NCBI RefSeq assembly: GCF_040958095.1
Contig: NC_091209.1
Span: forward strand, 10,755,437 to 10,819,436
DNA from: Procambarus clarkii
Lineage: Eukaryota > Arthropoda > Malacostraca > Decapoda > Cambaridae
Reading direction: 5' to 3'
DNA length: 64,000 bases
Both the position numbers and the translations under genes were made by a program. Every line of letters starts with the position of its first letter. Within the stretch, counting starts at the first letter, position 1. Of the stretch, positions 31,372 through 44,194 are shown one piece after another. The notes below the pieces were generated by a model. The model was not told the DNA's origin. It saw only the letters and a program-made list of their open reading frames with translations, and made no database searches.

Positions 31372-33329
31372 AAGTAATTGCCTACACCCATGGAAGCACA
31401 GCTGCCGTAAGCTCCAGCAGCACCATGAAAAAAGCATCGAGTCATTGTGGAAGCCAAGCAAATAACAACTTCAACCTCTGTGATGAAGTGGAAGAACCAA
31501 AGAGGCTTCCAGAGACTCAAAACCATACACCCAAACTCTCCTCAAAAACTGCCTTGAGCAGCCACCAAACATCTGCAGCAGATAGTTCCATACCTTGTGC
31601 ACCTTCTTTAGCTTCTGCTTTTTCATCCACAAGTTCTGATGCTCATTCATCTTCAACATTATCACCCACTTTTTCTTCATCTATTTTTCCCAATTCTGCT
31701 TCCGCTTTACTCAAGCTGCTGTCCTCCACAGTGTCATCACCACCCTTGCCATTTACTCTGCCACTGTATTCGGCCCTCTTTCAGAACACTCTTGTACCGG
31801 ACCCACTGATGGAAACATTAGAAATCAAGAAGAAGGTAGAGAAAGGCTTGGAGGAATCTCTACGCCTGGTGAGACACATGATCCAGCAAGGCTCCGCATC
31901 ACAACCCTCTGCCTTGGCGTCGCCAAAAGAGGGGAAGGAAGTAGAATGCAAGAAAGATGTTCAAGGTTATTTACAAGATCTGCCTATATCTGCACCTTCA
32001 GATGACAGGGCTTTTAAGAATTACAACCAGATGTCTGGTAATATCAATTTACAAACAAATGAAGCAGATATTTTAGGAGCCCAACTTTTCAAAAGAAAAA
32101 ATGAAAATATTCTCCAGGAAGACAAGGATAAATCAATAGATGATAATTATTTCTTAATGAACATCCCCATTAGTGATTGGAATAAGTATACAAAAAAGAA
32201 CAAACAAAAAAAACGCTCGAAGCTCAGAGAAAGTGGCAAGAAGCGATCTTATAACAAAGAACATGAACACTCTGACAGAAAGAAAATGAAATGTCAAATA
32301 AAACACAAGGATAACCAAAAACAATCTTCCATTTCAAGAAATGAGGAATGCAAGGACTCTGTAGACGTTATTCCAAAATCTTTACCTGTAATTCATGTTC
32401 GCCTTGTGGGATCAGAGTTCAGTATCCAAAATAATAAGGCAAAGGATTATGATGATAATATACCTGCTGAATGCACTTCATTTGATACCAGGCAAGAATA
32501 TTCAGAGTCTTTGGCTAGTAAACACGACCTTCAAAATAAAAACTCAGGCGAGACGCTTGAATCTCGGGCAACCTTGTCACCACACCAAAGAATAGATTGC
32601 TCCCACGAGGAAAAAGTGCACAGATGCAAGACAAAAATTACCACCACCTCAGATATGGGCACCACCTCTTGTTGCAGTGGTTCAAATATGGACTCCTCGT
32701 GCTGTAATGGTTCAGATATGGGCACCACTACCTGCTGTAGTCATTCAGAGGTCTCCAATCAATGCAGTCAAGAGTCTTCATTCAATTTGAATTGTAAGTG
32801 TAAACTGTTAACAATGAAAAATCTAAGAAAATCACACATTGCAAAACCAATGTTGGCTGGATGCTGCAATAGATGCAGCCTGAGGAAAGAATCAGGTACT
32901 GCTGGGATCCAGATGCAGGATGCTAAAACTGGACTTAGAGAATTAGCAAATTTCTTCGATAGAAGCACTAACAAAGCAGATGAACATGGAAATTTTGATA
33001 TATCTAATGAAATTATCAGTAACCTTGAAAGAAATATAAAGCTGGTGATGCATAAAAACTCAATGAAAATGGCCATAAAATCTTTACTCAAGAAAGATGC
33101 ACGAAGAAATCCAAAAGTCCAGTTGCGTAGGGATCCGAAAATTGCAGTAGGCGAGATGGGTGTTTATGAGGACGTACATGATATGGAAAGAGGCATCAGA
33201 GAGTGCTGCTTCCAGGGAGATAATGATAACACATCTTGGAGGTTCCATGATCTTCTGTCCAGTGACTCTGGCTCCAGTTCTGACTCTGACACAAGTGATG
33301 GGAAGCTCATCATTGACACAGATAGCTAA
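31372..33329 (+). CDS. Ser-rich zinc-ribbon protein, last exon
   Basis: Acceptor CTCTTTTTTTTCCAG, phase 1, joining the donor at 29,171 to restore an AAA codon. It encodes 652 residues to the stop. Order: a Ser/Thr-rich stretch; a hydrophobic LPFTLPLYSALFQNTLVPDP patch; a charged helix (IKKKVEKGLEESLRLVRHMI); a basic region KKNKQKKRSKLRESGKKRSY, likely a nuclear localisation signal; cysteine clusters (TTSCCSGSN, SSCCNGSD, TTTCCSHS; then CKCKLL and CCNRCSLRKE); and an acidic Ser/Asp tail SSDSGSSSDSDTSDG. The exon is open over nearly 2 kb in AT-rich DNA, strong evidence for a functional gene. The visible protein totals at least 1,038 residues. A nuclear role is inferred from the basic region and zinc-binding pattern only. 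Confidence 0.85.
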
Positions 33330-33770
33330 GATATCAATATTTCAAATTTTTAGATAAGATTACAAATGATGTCTGCAAATTCACTATGTACAAGATTCTG
33401 CAGGTGAATAACACTGTTCTTATCATAGGTAAGAACCAAAATGTAATACCGTATGTATTGTATGTAGTAAGAATTTGTGCTATTGTACCGGTATATGTTA
33501 ATGCTAGTCATATTTTATGTTAAGATTATATATGCAATAGTTTGTTTCCCTGAAAATAGGACCTATAATCATTATTTCAGAATAGTTTCCTGGTATTTAT
33601 CTAAGCAAGTACAGCACTATTTACTAGGTTAAGGTATATTAAGCAATACATACAATATCACAAATAGAACCCAGCAACTATTATCCTGACTACAAGTGAG
33701 GAATGGCCTGGGATGTGTAAGTTCGGTCTAGTATAACCATGTGTAGTTTTCAAAGAAGGGAGGATAACAT
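33330..33770. other. Probable 3' UTR and flank
   Basis: AT-rich DNA after the stop codon. No clear AATAAA within the first 400 bases, so the UTR end is not placed. Confidence 0.4.
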
Positions 33771-33771
33771 A

Positions 33772-33960
33772 TTATTGTGTCCTGTAATGCAATGGTCAGC
33801 ACAGTCGGCTCGCAACTGAATGGTCCAAGTTTGATTCCTGCGCAGGACGAGATGTTTGGGCATATTTATTTTGTAGTTCAATTTAGACAGTACTGTACTG
33901 GGATCAAGGAATGCAAATCTAGAAGCATTCGCCTTTCTGCACCCCAGGAGGTGTGTGACA
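33772..33960 (+). mobile_element. tRNA-headed SINE
   Basis: AATGGTCAGCACAGTCGGCT (A box region) and CCAAGTTTGATTCCTGCGC (B box) are followed by GGACGAGATGTTTGGGCA. The start TGTAATGCAATGG suits a tRNA 5' end. Confidence 0.7.
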
Positions 33961-34199
33961 AGACTAGGCAAGGTAAGAGTTGCAGAGCATTTTTATAGGT
34001 AATGGGGTAAGGATAATGGAATACATTTAATTGGTAATCACGAATTTGGATTCACTTTTGTAGTAGGTTTCTGTTTTACATGTTTTTCTTTATATGAAAG
34101 AAACTTGCATAATTTTGGTTTGGCTATCGATGACATCTGAATACATCTACAAAACAAATGCTAATGTGCTTATATTATCAGCATTGTCAAAATTCCATT

Positions 34200-35600
34200 G
34201 AAGACAGAATGCTTAACACTTTAATGCTCTGGGTGAGCATGCACCACACTACTCCGGGTGGGTTTGGGCATTCCGCGGGAACGCGCGGTAATTCTGAAAA
34301 GTGTATAATCTTTTCAACTTTGTTACCTCAATTCTCATTCTAGGTTTTCCAATTTGGTATCATTGTGTTCGCAATAGAATTCTCTACAGGACTAAAGGCA
34401 TATTAAGTCCAAATGCCCAGCGTACCATCCGGAACAAACAGAGAAAGTGAGAGCATGTTACCTGGGAGCGCGCAAGACCGATAAAATGTGTACACTCCTT
34501 TCACTTTGGTCACCTCAATTCTTGTCCTAGGTGTTTCATTTTGGTATCAATGTGTTTGCAATAGAATTCTCTATAGGACTAAAGGCATATGAAGTCCAAA
34601 CGCTAGGCGTACCATCCACAACAAACAGAGAAAGTGAGAGCTTTTTACCTGGGAACGTGGCTCAAGAGCGATAAAATGTTTACACTCATTTCACTTTGGT
34701 CACCTCAATTCTCGTCCTAGGTCTTTCATTTTGGTATCATTGTGTTTGCAATAGAATTATCTACAGGACTAAAGGCATATTAAGTCCAAATGCCCAGCAT
34801 ACCATCCGCAACAAACAGAGAAAGTGAGAGCGTGTTACCCGGTAGCGCTCAAGACCGATAAAATGTGTACTCTTTTCACTTTAGACATCCCAATTCTCGT
34901 CCTAGGTCTTTCATTTTGGCATCAATGTGTTCGCAACAGAATTCCCAACAGAAGTATATGCATATAATGTCATAAACAGCGGCGCGCTCCACCCGCCGCC
35001 AAGATGGAAATTACCAGAAAGAGAGCGCTGCACCACCCCAAGGTGCCTCTCATTACAATTGAGAGTGCGGTCATTCCGAAATGTGTATACTCTCTTCAAC
35101 TTTGTCATCTCAATTCTCGTTCTAGGTTTTTCAATTTGGTATTAATATGTTCGCAATAGAATTCTCTACAGGACTAAATGCATATAATGCCCAGAAGCCA
35201 GGCGAGAAAGTGAGAGCATGTTACCCCGGGAGCACGCAAGAGCAATAAAATGTGTACACTGTCTTCACTTTAGACATCTCAATTCTCGTCCTAGATCTTT
35301 CATTTTGGTATCATTGTGTTCGCAATAGAATTCCCTACAGGAGTATATGCAAATATAAAGTCCAAAAGCCCAGCATCCCACCCACAGCAAACAGAGAACG
35401 TGAAGGTGCGTTACCGCAGCGAGCACTAATAAATAGCAATAAAATGGGTATACTCTTTTCAACTTTGTTACTTCAATTCTGGTTCTAGGTCTTTCATTTT
35501 GGTATCAATGTATTCGCAATGAAATTCCCCTATGGAAGTATATACATATAATGTCCAAAACTGCGGTGCGCCCCTTCCCATAGTCGCCGGAAACGACGCA
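34200..35600. repeat. Satellite of about 190 bp, seven diverged copies
   Basis: The marker CTAGGTCTTTCATTTTGGTA recurs near 34,340, 34,530, 34,718, 34,903, 35,126, 35,294 and 35,486. Each unit then has GCAATAGAATTCTCTA, an AACAGAGAAAGTGAGAGC block and an AGAGCGATAAAATGTGTACA block. Copies differ by 10-20% by eye, so the array is old. Confidence 0.85.
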
Positions 35601-35864
35601 ATGCTGCGTCGTTACCGGACTACCCCTAAGTAAAAGAATGACACAATGCTGCATTGTTACCGAGCGGAAGTGTTAAAGAAGTCCCCTAATTCTTTCAACA
35701 CACCCTCTGTAGATCATTCTAACAAGTCGGAAAAGCTACTGCCCTTCCTAATAAGATGAGCCCTGGGTGATGAAGAGACCCCCCTGTTCCTGAATGAGTG
35801 TGGGTTGTGGGTGCCTAAATGATCTTGTGTATGAAAGTTGGTCCTTACCAAAGAAAGTAGTGAG

Positions 35865-36075
35865 AAATTCCTAAGGAGCTGTGATGAGGATTCGAACCTA
35901 TGCACTAATGCACGCTCTAAACGACTAGACCACGACATGGTCAAATGCATGGCAACCCGGGGTTCTGCTGCAACCCGTCATCAGACCAAGTCCAGGGTGG
36001 GCTGTCTGCCGAACCCACAAGGATTCCCGAGGATTTCACTGAAGCCTAACCAGGATTGTGAAATCCTGGTTCTGC
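35865..36075 (-). mobile_element. tRNA-headed SINE
   Basis: On the minus strand GTCGTGGTCTAGTCGTTTAG (A box region) and GCATAGGTTCGAATCCTCAT (B box) lie in the right order, about 35 bp apart. The body on the plus strand is GTCATCAGACCAAGTCCAGG onward. Confidence 0.75.
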
Positions 36076-36079
36076 TTCG

Positions 36080-37045
36080 CATTGATATACCACGTTACTC
36101 TGATTTCTGTGTAAAGAAAGTTGTATCCATAGACTTTTGTCTGTTCCATGAAACCCATTTGCCATTAGGCCAGTGAGGGGAATAGCACTCTGTGGTTTTG
36201 ATACTAAGACAGTGCGTGTCCCTTCCCAGTATTTTTCATTAAGTGGCTCAATTCAGGTTAAGATAGGTGTGTTAAATGCCACAATTTCATAGTGCAAATT
36301 TCTTGTTTTTACTTTCACTATACTTTAATCTTTAACAGAATAAAGGATTAAAATGTGTTTTATACTGTTAATAAAGTGAGGTTGAGTTAGATGTTAAAGT
36401 TTAAGACCTATCAACTTGTAAAGTTTTTGAGGCCACAATCTTTTTTTGGTTTAGAAGATTATATTTTAAATCCTTACTGAAATCACAATAAAAGTAAACT
36501 AAATGTACAATATATGTCTTTGTAGCAGAGTACATACCCCTCTCCCCATCCATTTTACCATACACTTACTGGTACTGATATCCAGCCAACCCATCATAAT
36601 AGGTAGAATATACATCAAAATGCAACACACTAAGGCCAAAAATTGTCATACTAGAAAATGATAGCGGCTCGCAAAATTGACATACTGTGCTGTTTTCTAT
36701 TTTGGGACCTCTGTTAGGTTAGGATAAGGGCACTTTAGTACGACAGTTTTTTTACATTGGACAACATTAGGACGGGCTAATTCAGCAGTCTACCCACCCT
36801 TTGGTTGTTTGTATGGTGTGTTGTGTGTGTGTTGCATGTATGATTGTAGTGTGTTTCAAAAGTGCAAGATATATGGTGTGGTGATCTATACTCACACAGG
36901 ATACATAGGCTATACATCATGAACTTGACTGATAGACATAGATTGAGATGTATAGACAGCCAGATGAACTGATGGAAAATTGGAAGGCAGGCTAGAAATT
37001 TAACTGACAGGCATTGTCATGCAGGGTGAAGTGATCAACCAATAA
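36080..37045. other. No gene seen
   Basis: AT-rich DNA with short GT-rich stretches near 36,810-36,850. No supported exon. Confidence 0.55.
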
Positions 37046-37049
37046 ACTT

Positions 37050-37200
37050 ACTTGTTGACCAGACCACACACTAGAAGGTGAAGGGACGATGAAGTTTCGG
37101 TCCGTTCTGGACCATTCTCAACTTGAGAATGGTCCAGGACGGACCAAAACGTTGTTGTCCCTTCACCTTCTAGTGTGTGGTCTGGTCAACATACTTTAGC
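37050..37200. repeat. Long palindrome (two arms of about 67 bp)
   Basis: Left arm TTGACCAGACCACACACTAG...CATTCTCAA and right arm TTGAGAATGGTCCAGGACGG...GGTCTGGTCAA are near-perfect reverse complements joined through a single base. The ends continue as AACATACTTTAGCCACGTTA on the right only. It would fold as a hairpin over its whole length, as MITE-type repeats do. Confidence 0.9.
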
Positions 37201-40200
37201 CACGTTATTGTGACTGATCGCCTGCAAACTTACTTGTTTTGTAATCCATTAGTGGCATTGGTCCTCATAATTTTTTTAACTTTCACCATTAAGACTACCT
37301 GCAATTAGTTTTAATTGAAGTAGAATTTCTACTACATATCCTTACTTTCAAACACGTACTAAACTGTGCATACTATAGAAAGGGACAGCTCTTGTGCTGT
37401 ATTTTTATTATCAAAGAATAAGGTGTACATACGCAAGACAAACCCTTTGCTTGTGTATATATCGATAACTCGCTTTGTCACTAAAGTGGACAATGCCCGA
37501 CTTGTCTCGTTTTCTTTAATTCTGTGGCAAAATCACACACTGGCTCTCGTGCTACTTATCATTATTTTGATACAAGTGTCAAATAGAATCAGTGACCAGC
37601 AATGGGTTCAGCCAAAATCATAAATTATCAGATAAACATTATAATACACTTAGGCATCAAAGGTGGAATTCCCATTCATATTTTGTAAGGGGAAGTAGTC
37701 ATTCTTCAGTTATTAAAATTGAGCAAAGTTCATTTATCAATTGCGGTTGTCAAGGAGTTGTAACTTGCATTATCTGTATAAGTACTTAGGCCAGGAGTAC
37801 ACATTTGAATACTGTTAGTGAATGTTTGTAAGCTATAAATAGTATGTACATTTCCAGATTTAACAGTAGTCAACAGATCTACTTTGTATTAGTAGAAAAT
37901 GGGTGAAAAGGCCTGTATAAAAGGCTTGAATATTTAGTAAATTATTCCTGTCACATGTACAGTACTGTATATCATTTTGCTTCCTCAACATTTTTAAACA
38001 AGTTTTATTAGAATTTAATGTTATTTATACAGCAATGTGATAGTCATTAACCCTATTATGAAGCAAACTTATACATGGAAAAAAAATGAAGGCCCAATAT
38101 TTTTTGTGAGAATATCGACACTGTGCATTAAAATGTATAAAACAAACACTAGATATTTTTCAATGTCTACTGACCATGGCAGGTGTTCCCAGTCTCCTGT
38201 GACAGGTGTCCTACTCAAAGAACACTGAAACATTGTACCTGTTTTAATGACAACCCAGTGTGGGCACAATAATCCAAGAGCGGTGCCGTGTCAACTCCAC
38301 TTCAATATGGTGATTTGGCATTGAACCAACTCCACTCCAGGATAGTGCGCCCACTGGAAAATGGAAACTAAATGAAGCTGGACAGGTCCAAATACAGTAA
38401 TACATTACATTAAAAATACACACGCATCACAATTCATTCATTTTTTCACACTTGTGACCATAGTAGTTGTGTATACTATAAATGTCTTGTAGCTAAATAT
38501 TATTGTTCACTTCATAGATATGCCTGTATTAGTAGATATTAATTTGTTGCTGTGTTATTTCATATACATCTGCAGGATAATATTACTCTGAAGGTTGTCA
38601 CTGATGTGCTTTTTCATGAAGGAAAACTATGCTTTAGTCCAGACTTGCATACAGTATAAACATTCCTATTAATTTAAGGCTCCATAAACATTTATTTACC
38701 TCCATACTTTTATTCGTTTACTATATCTACAAAACATGCAGATTCACTAGATTTAGTGAGAATAGAAATGACAGTTACCCAAAAGTACAATACAGTATAA
38801 TGTTTGAGGCAGTCACTTGATCCCATCCAGTTTCATTCAAAATGATTTTGATCAAAGGTTTCTAATAATCGACAAATATTGTATAATCGTATAAACCAAC
38901 AAAACAATAAAAAACATCAAGTCGTATGCTTATAACAATAAAAAGCAACCACAAAATATTTTAAAAAGTTATTTGATTTGGGACTGTCATTTGCCCTTCT
39001 TGCAATAAAGAATAGGTGAAGTCCCAATATCATTGTGATTTTGTGCTGTACATTTGGCCCGAGCATACACTTGGTGACCTGCGTCTAAACCTTCACATGT
39101 TGATCTACATGTAGATCAATAAGAAAGTAACATTTAGAAAAATGCTACAAGATTAAATGCAATTTAATGCAACATAAATGTGAGATCCCTATTTTGGAAT
39201 GAAATTGTAAGATGTATAATTACTGTACTAATGTACTGTACAACATTAAAAAAATATGAAAACTAGATTGTCTTCGTAATTTTCATCTGTATTATTAAGA
39301 CCAAAATTTGTATAAATAACTAATTGTATTATACTTGTATTTGTGACATTGTTGTGGTGATGTATGTAAAAGTATAACACTTTACTGCAACATATTAGAT
39401 TCTCATTTTAAACTTCAAAAACAGTTAACGATCAATGCTAATTTGAAACAACTGAAGGCACATCTAAAGGACATGTGTCAAGTGCTTCTAAGGCTATGGT
39501 TTGCTTTGTAACTCCTAGCAATGTGCACTGAGAATAACCTCTATTTCTTGTTCCTAATTACACAAGAGTGTTACACTGACTAGACAGATTTTGGTAGCCA
39601 AATAAGGGTAACCGTTATCCATGGAATTTTTCCTTGAGAACAGATAGTAAAATATAGTTAAATTTGCAGAATGTTATCAGTGATGTTGGTCAGTTCAAAA
39701 TTTTTTTGACTAGAAATTTAAATATTTATCTATTGTGTCATTTGTACTGTAAACAACATGTAGTAAAAATACAGTTCACTCCATTCACATATTTAAAATT
39801 TTTGTTGTATTTGTAAAAGTATCTCGAAACACGTTACAAATAATGGAGCATCAAAATTCAATGCAGCGTATTGGCACCAAAACCTTCACACTGCTTTAGC
39901 TGGCAGTGACAAGTTACTCTTCCATACTAACAACAATCCACAACAGTTCTATGAGATAAGCTTTATATCTTAATTTTTAATGTACATAATTACTAGCACT
40001 AAAAAGACTAAAAAGTGGCAGTGTTCCATAGCAGTTCCCTTTATTTCCACATTTCATTACTGGCAGTATTGTTTAGTTTCTCAGCCTTCAAGCTGCTATC
40101 ATTTTACTCTTATGATAGAGTAAATGTTTGCAGAGTGAAAGAAACTCAAGAAAGGCATCCCTGAAAGGAGCCCCTATCTCGCATACTAGCGAAAATAGTA

Positions 40201-40430
40201 ACTTGAAAATCCAATTTATAAGACAATCTACAAAATCTCAAGTTTGTTGATGTCAAATTGGAGGGTCCGAAGTCTGAACTTGGTCATTACCCACTGTTGG
40301 AGCAATGCTCGCCACATCGTTTACTAGCCTGATACCTTGGTCATAGGTACAAAATTCTAGTAGGGTGTGGCTGGTATGACAAGCTTCTCTTGCAAGAAGT
40401 CTAATAATCTCCAAAGTTTGGTGTATTAGA
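37201..40430. other. Unique AT-rich DNA, including likely 3' UTR of the minus-strand gene
   Basis: No coding region is supported. For the minus-strand gene ending at 40,431, a polyadenylation signal AATAAA (minus strand) lies at about 40,040-40,045, some 390 bases past the stop. Other candidates lie further left. Confidence 0.45.
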
Positions 40431-40544
40431 TCATGTGAAGGTTAGTGTCTTCTTCGACTGATCAGTGCGGCGTCTGGGCGATGCCGAAGCATAACGGCGC
40501 GAGCGTGATGAGCGTGGCGACCTCGCAAGCCCACCTGACAGGCT
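40431..40544 (-). CDS. Coiled-coil/RS-tail protein, last exon
   Basis: Last exon of a minus-strand host gene. Acceptor TTTCAG, phase 0, then 37 codons and a TGA. The peptide begins SLSGGLARSPRSSRSRRYAS and ends DQSKKTLTFT: a basic Arg/Ser tail with several SPR and RRxS sites that look like kinase targets. It joins in frame to the exon at 49,252-49,407. The GC content is far above that of the flanks, and the splice signal is good, so this is well supported although short. Confidence 0.7.
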   Translation of the reverse strand, partial: SLSGGLARSPRSSRSRRYASASPRRRTDQSKKTLTFT

Positions 40545-42296
40545 CTGAAATTGATTAAATTACATGTTGTTATCCTGAAAATCATTACTATAGTTACTTG
40601 ACCACATCTTTATTCTGTTCTTTAACAACACTGCAGAGTTTGGAAAATACATGCCGTGCACAGAACTTTAGTTATCATGCAAAATTACAGCAAATTAGAG
40701 CTAAGACTGTGCAGTTCAAGGGACATAAGGAGTACTAAAATGTGCTTCAATATATCAAACTCAAGGGGGTTTGAGAAACACTCATGCTCTAGATTCAGGC
40801 CATATAAATTAATCTGATATCTTTGAAATTCATGAATGTTGTAGAGAGTCCAACACAAAAATATGCAAGCTCAAATTACTTCTGACTGTAGAAGAAATTA
40901 GTAAACATAAAATCTGTCCCTACTAATTATTTTCAAAATTGCATACAGTACATTCATTATACTGGATTTACTAGTGTAATATTTACTCTTCATATGCACA
41001 AACAAACAGTGGATTGGCTCAAAATGCTACAACAAAATTGTATGTAGAATATTGTTTGTAACTGACATAGTTATTGTATATGATTCTCATTATGGGATAA
41101 CTGCTTGCTAAAATTTCATATGGAAAGTAAACAAAAAAGAGAAAATGTATGTAACAGTGTGTGATTGCATACAAGCACATGTGCATGGACATGTCTCTCG
41201 AGTGTTGTGTATACACATGCACATCCACATACAGGTACGTAAAGTGTGCAAGATGAGTGAAAGGACACCAACGTTAATGTGTTAACTAAAAACCCGCCAA
41301 ACACATGACGAAGCTATGACGTTGCTGCAACGTTCGAACAAGTTATAACACCTTCTAACAACTATCTAGCAAGTTGTAACAACTTTGTAACAAGGTAACA
41401 ATAGGGACCGTTACATTGTGTGTTTGCAGGGAAGTCACTTACTGTGTGAAAGAGAGCCTGAGTAGGAAAGTATATTTGACATAGGCTTAAAATTATTAAT
41501 TCTGTTCAGTGTATTCAGAGAAAATATTAGTTATATAATATCCATTATTTACTTTGCTAATACGTTTTTTCAAGATCTCGCTTGTACCTTGTAAATCAGA
41601 AATGTTGAAATGCTTTATTTTAAATACCTTTGTGTATCTGGCCACATTCTGAATATTAATTTCAACAAATTTAGGCAAGTAAAAACACTATTTCAACCAA
41701 TACAGCTTCTGGTCTTATCCTGGAACAGCAGTAGGAGTTTTGCTCTCGTGGATCATTACATATACTGTATACTAATGATCTCTACATACTGTATGTATGT
41801 ATGTATGACATCCCGTGCGTATCACATGAAACTCTCACGCCATGAACAAGTGTTTGCAATTACAAAAAAAAAAAAAATTGATTTATAAAATAATTATAAT
41901 ACATGCAGGGAATGCAGATCATATAAATTCAATATATTCCCTAATATAAGCCAATTGCTTATTATTGTTTTTTTTAAGTAAAGCATGTACAGTAATTGAC
42001 TAACTTAATTTGTAGTATATTCTACTTTAACTTTCATCTATTTCTACTTTATTTTAATACTTATATTTTTCAAAGTAGAATCAAGAAATAAACTACTTTA
42101 CTGAGTTTTAAATATTTGTTTATTATCAATTTTAATGGTACAATTTCTTTTGACCATTGCTTCGGAACTTGCTCATATTGTGTTGGATCTCTCGTCAACA
42201 TAAATGTTCGGTTAAGACGGGACACGATTTTTGTGTAAAAGTTTAGAGGTGATAATCGTGTCCCATTTAATAGATTTGCTCACAGAAGATACAAGA

Positions 42297-42446
42297 CTAG
42301 AAGTTATTGGAAACATTACAGCGTAAGGAACCATAGCGCTGATGTACGTGTGGGGAAGAGGCCGTGGGGGCCAGGGGATGGCGACGTTGGCCCCCCGTCA
42401 GGCGGAACTGACTACGCAATGCAGATGGTAGTCGGTCATAACTCCG
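42297..42446 (-). CDS. Coiled-coil/RS-tail protein, possible alternative last exon
   Basis: A GC-rich island inside a 8.7-kb AT-rich intron. On the minus strand a strong acceptor (TTGTTTTTTCCATCAG) precedes 49 codons in phase 0 and a TAG. The peptide begins RSYDRLPSALRSQFRLTGGQ. It fits directly after the exon at 49,252-49,407, so it could end a second isoform. If it were an internal exon, the only phase-0 donor seen (CACAC before GTACAT) is weak. Confidence 0.5.
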   Translation of the reverse strand, partial: RSYDRLPSALRSQFRLTGGQRRHPLAPTASSPHVHQRYGSLRCNVSNNF

Positions 42447-44194
42447 CTGATGGAAAAAACAAGCAGATGCAGTACTGATTTATGGTGTATTTTTTGTGCA
42501 GTTATAGATAAGGATGAGTACTACTTCAAAGACTAGAATTAAACAAATAATGGTTCTGTACACAGTAATACTAAACAGTTTTTTAGTACTGTAATGAATT
42601 ACTTTGAATTTTATGAAAATTAAGGAATTATCAGATTTTTCATGATCCATTTTGAATAAAACTAGCTTTCATAACGTACTGAATATAAAGAACTGTTTTA
42701 CTTCAGTTGGAAGTCGAGTCTGACTGCACACATAAGTCGTGTAACATTCTTCAATCAGTATAATTTCTCAAATATTTATGTAAAGTAAATTACCAATTAT
42801 TTTCTATTAAACATAGAGGATAGATCAAGAAAAGAAGATTAAGGATTTATCAGAAAATATTGAAAATAAATCTTGTTTAACAAACAATTATAACATCAAC
42901 ATTTACTGTACTTTACCTTAAAATTAAAACGAGCAGCCATGCTATTGTTACAAGCATGAGTACTTTATTCCTTATCTCTATACACCTACTGTATACTACA
43001 AGTATACAGTATATTGTATACTCTCATATTAGAAGTTTTTCGTTTCTTATGAAGTATTAACCAATACAGGATGTCGTGTCTCCTGCCAGTGTCCTAGTTA
43101 TTCAGAATTATTCTTGGCAAAATTATTTTCCAGTAAGTTACAACAGTCATTTACACATTCCAAACTTTTAAACTTAGCTGTGCAACAAGCCTTATTTCAA
43201 TATATATAATTCTTAGTTTTCTATGTTATTTCTAGAATAGGTGGCAATGTCTAGTGCTGGAACATTTGTTAATGTAAGATGTTGAATTAGTGATATTTCA
43301 AACTGTATACATTTCTTTTTTGTCCCTTAAGACATGCATATAATACCCACTGTCTAAAGTTCTTCTGTCATGTGTTGTACCCACTGACTGGAACCTTTAT
43401 AGTCACATGTTGCACATCGTACCTACTGTCTGGAGCTGTTCTCTCACATGGTATTTATCATACCCACTGTCCGGAACTCTCCTATTACCTGAGATATGTT
43501 GCATATTCAAATTTAGCAATGAATGCATACCTGAAAATGGCTACTTACCCTTAGGCTAGGGCATTCTGACCTAGATCAATAAATCATCAATTAATTTATC
43601 TTAAGCTAAAATGAATTCCATCTTTGAGAGTGGCATAGCCCACTCAAGTATCAGTGCACAAGCCAAGATTTCCATGCGATAAAACTTTTGGCATTGCAAA
43701 TATCACAGCAGTTTTAAAATTACATATATCTTGCCAAATTGACCAAAAAATATAGTCCAGCAAAAAAGAATTATATGCACAAGTTTACTGATATCATAGA
43801 TTGATCCATGATAGATCGATGTCATAATTATCAACGGCACTACATAATACTATTGAGAAAATAAATTAATTGTAAAGTAATTACAGCATTACTTAGAAGG
43901 TTGGTCAATGAGGTGAGTGGGCGTAGGTTCAAAGAAGACACCGTACGCTGATGTATTTAAAGAAAATCACAGAGGATTTGAGGGTAAATTAAGTAGTTGA
44001 AGCCTGAAAATGATGACAATTGGATTATGGACAGACAAGGATTAACCATATACAGATAAAGTATGTGCAAAATGTACAATAAAATTACGTAACTTGATGT
44101 ATCACCGGGAAAATCAGTACAAGCCATGAGGAGGATTGGGAGTACCAAGTGAACGGATTTGAAACCTCCTGATTCCTACTGATTTTCTCTGTGT

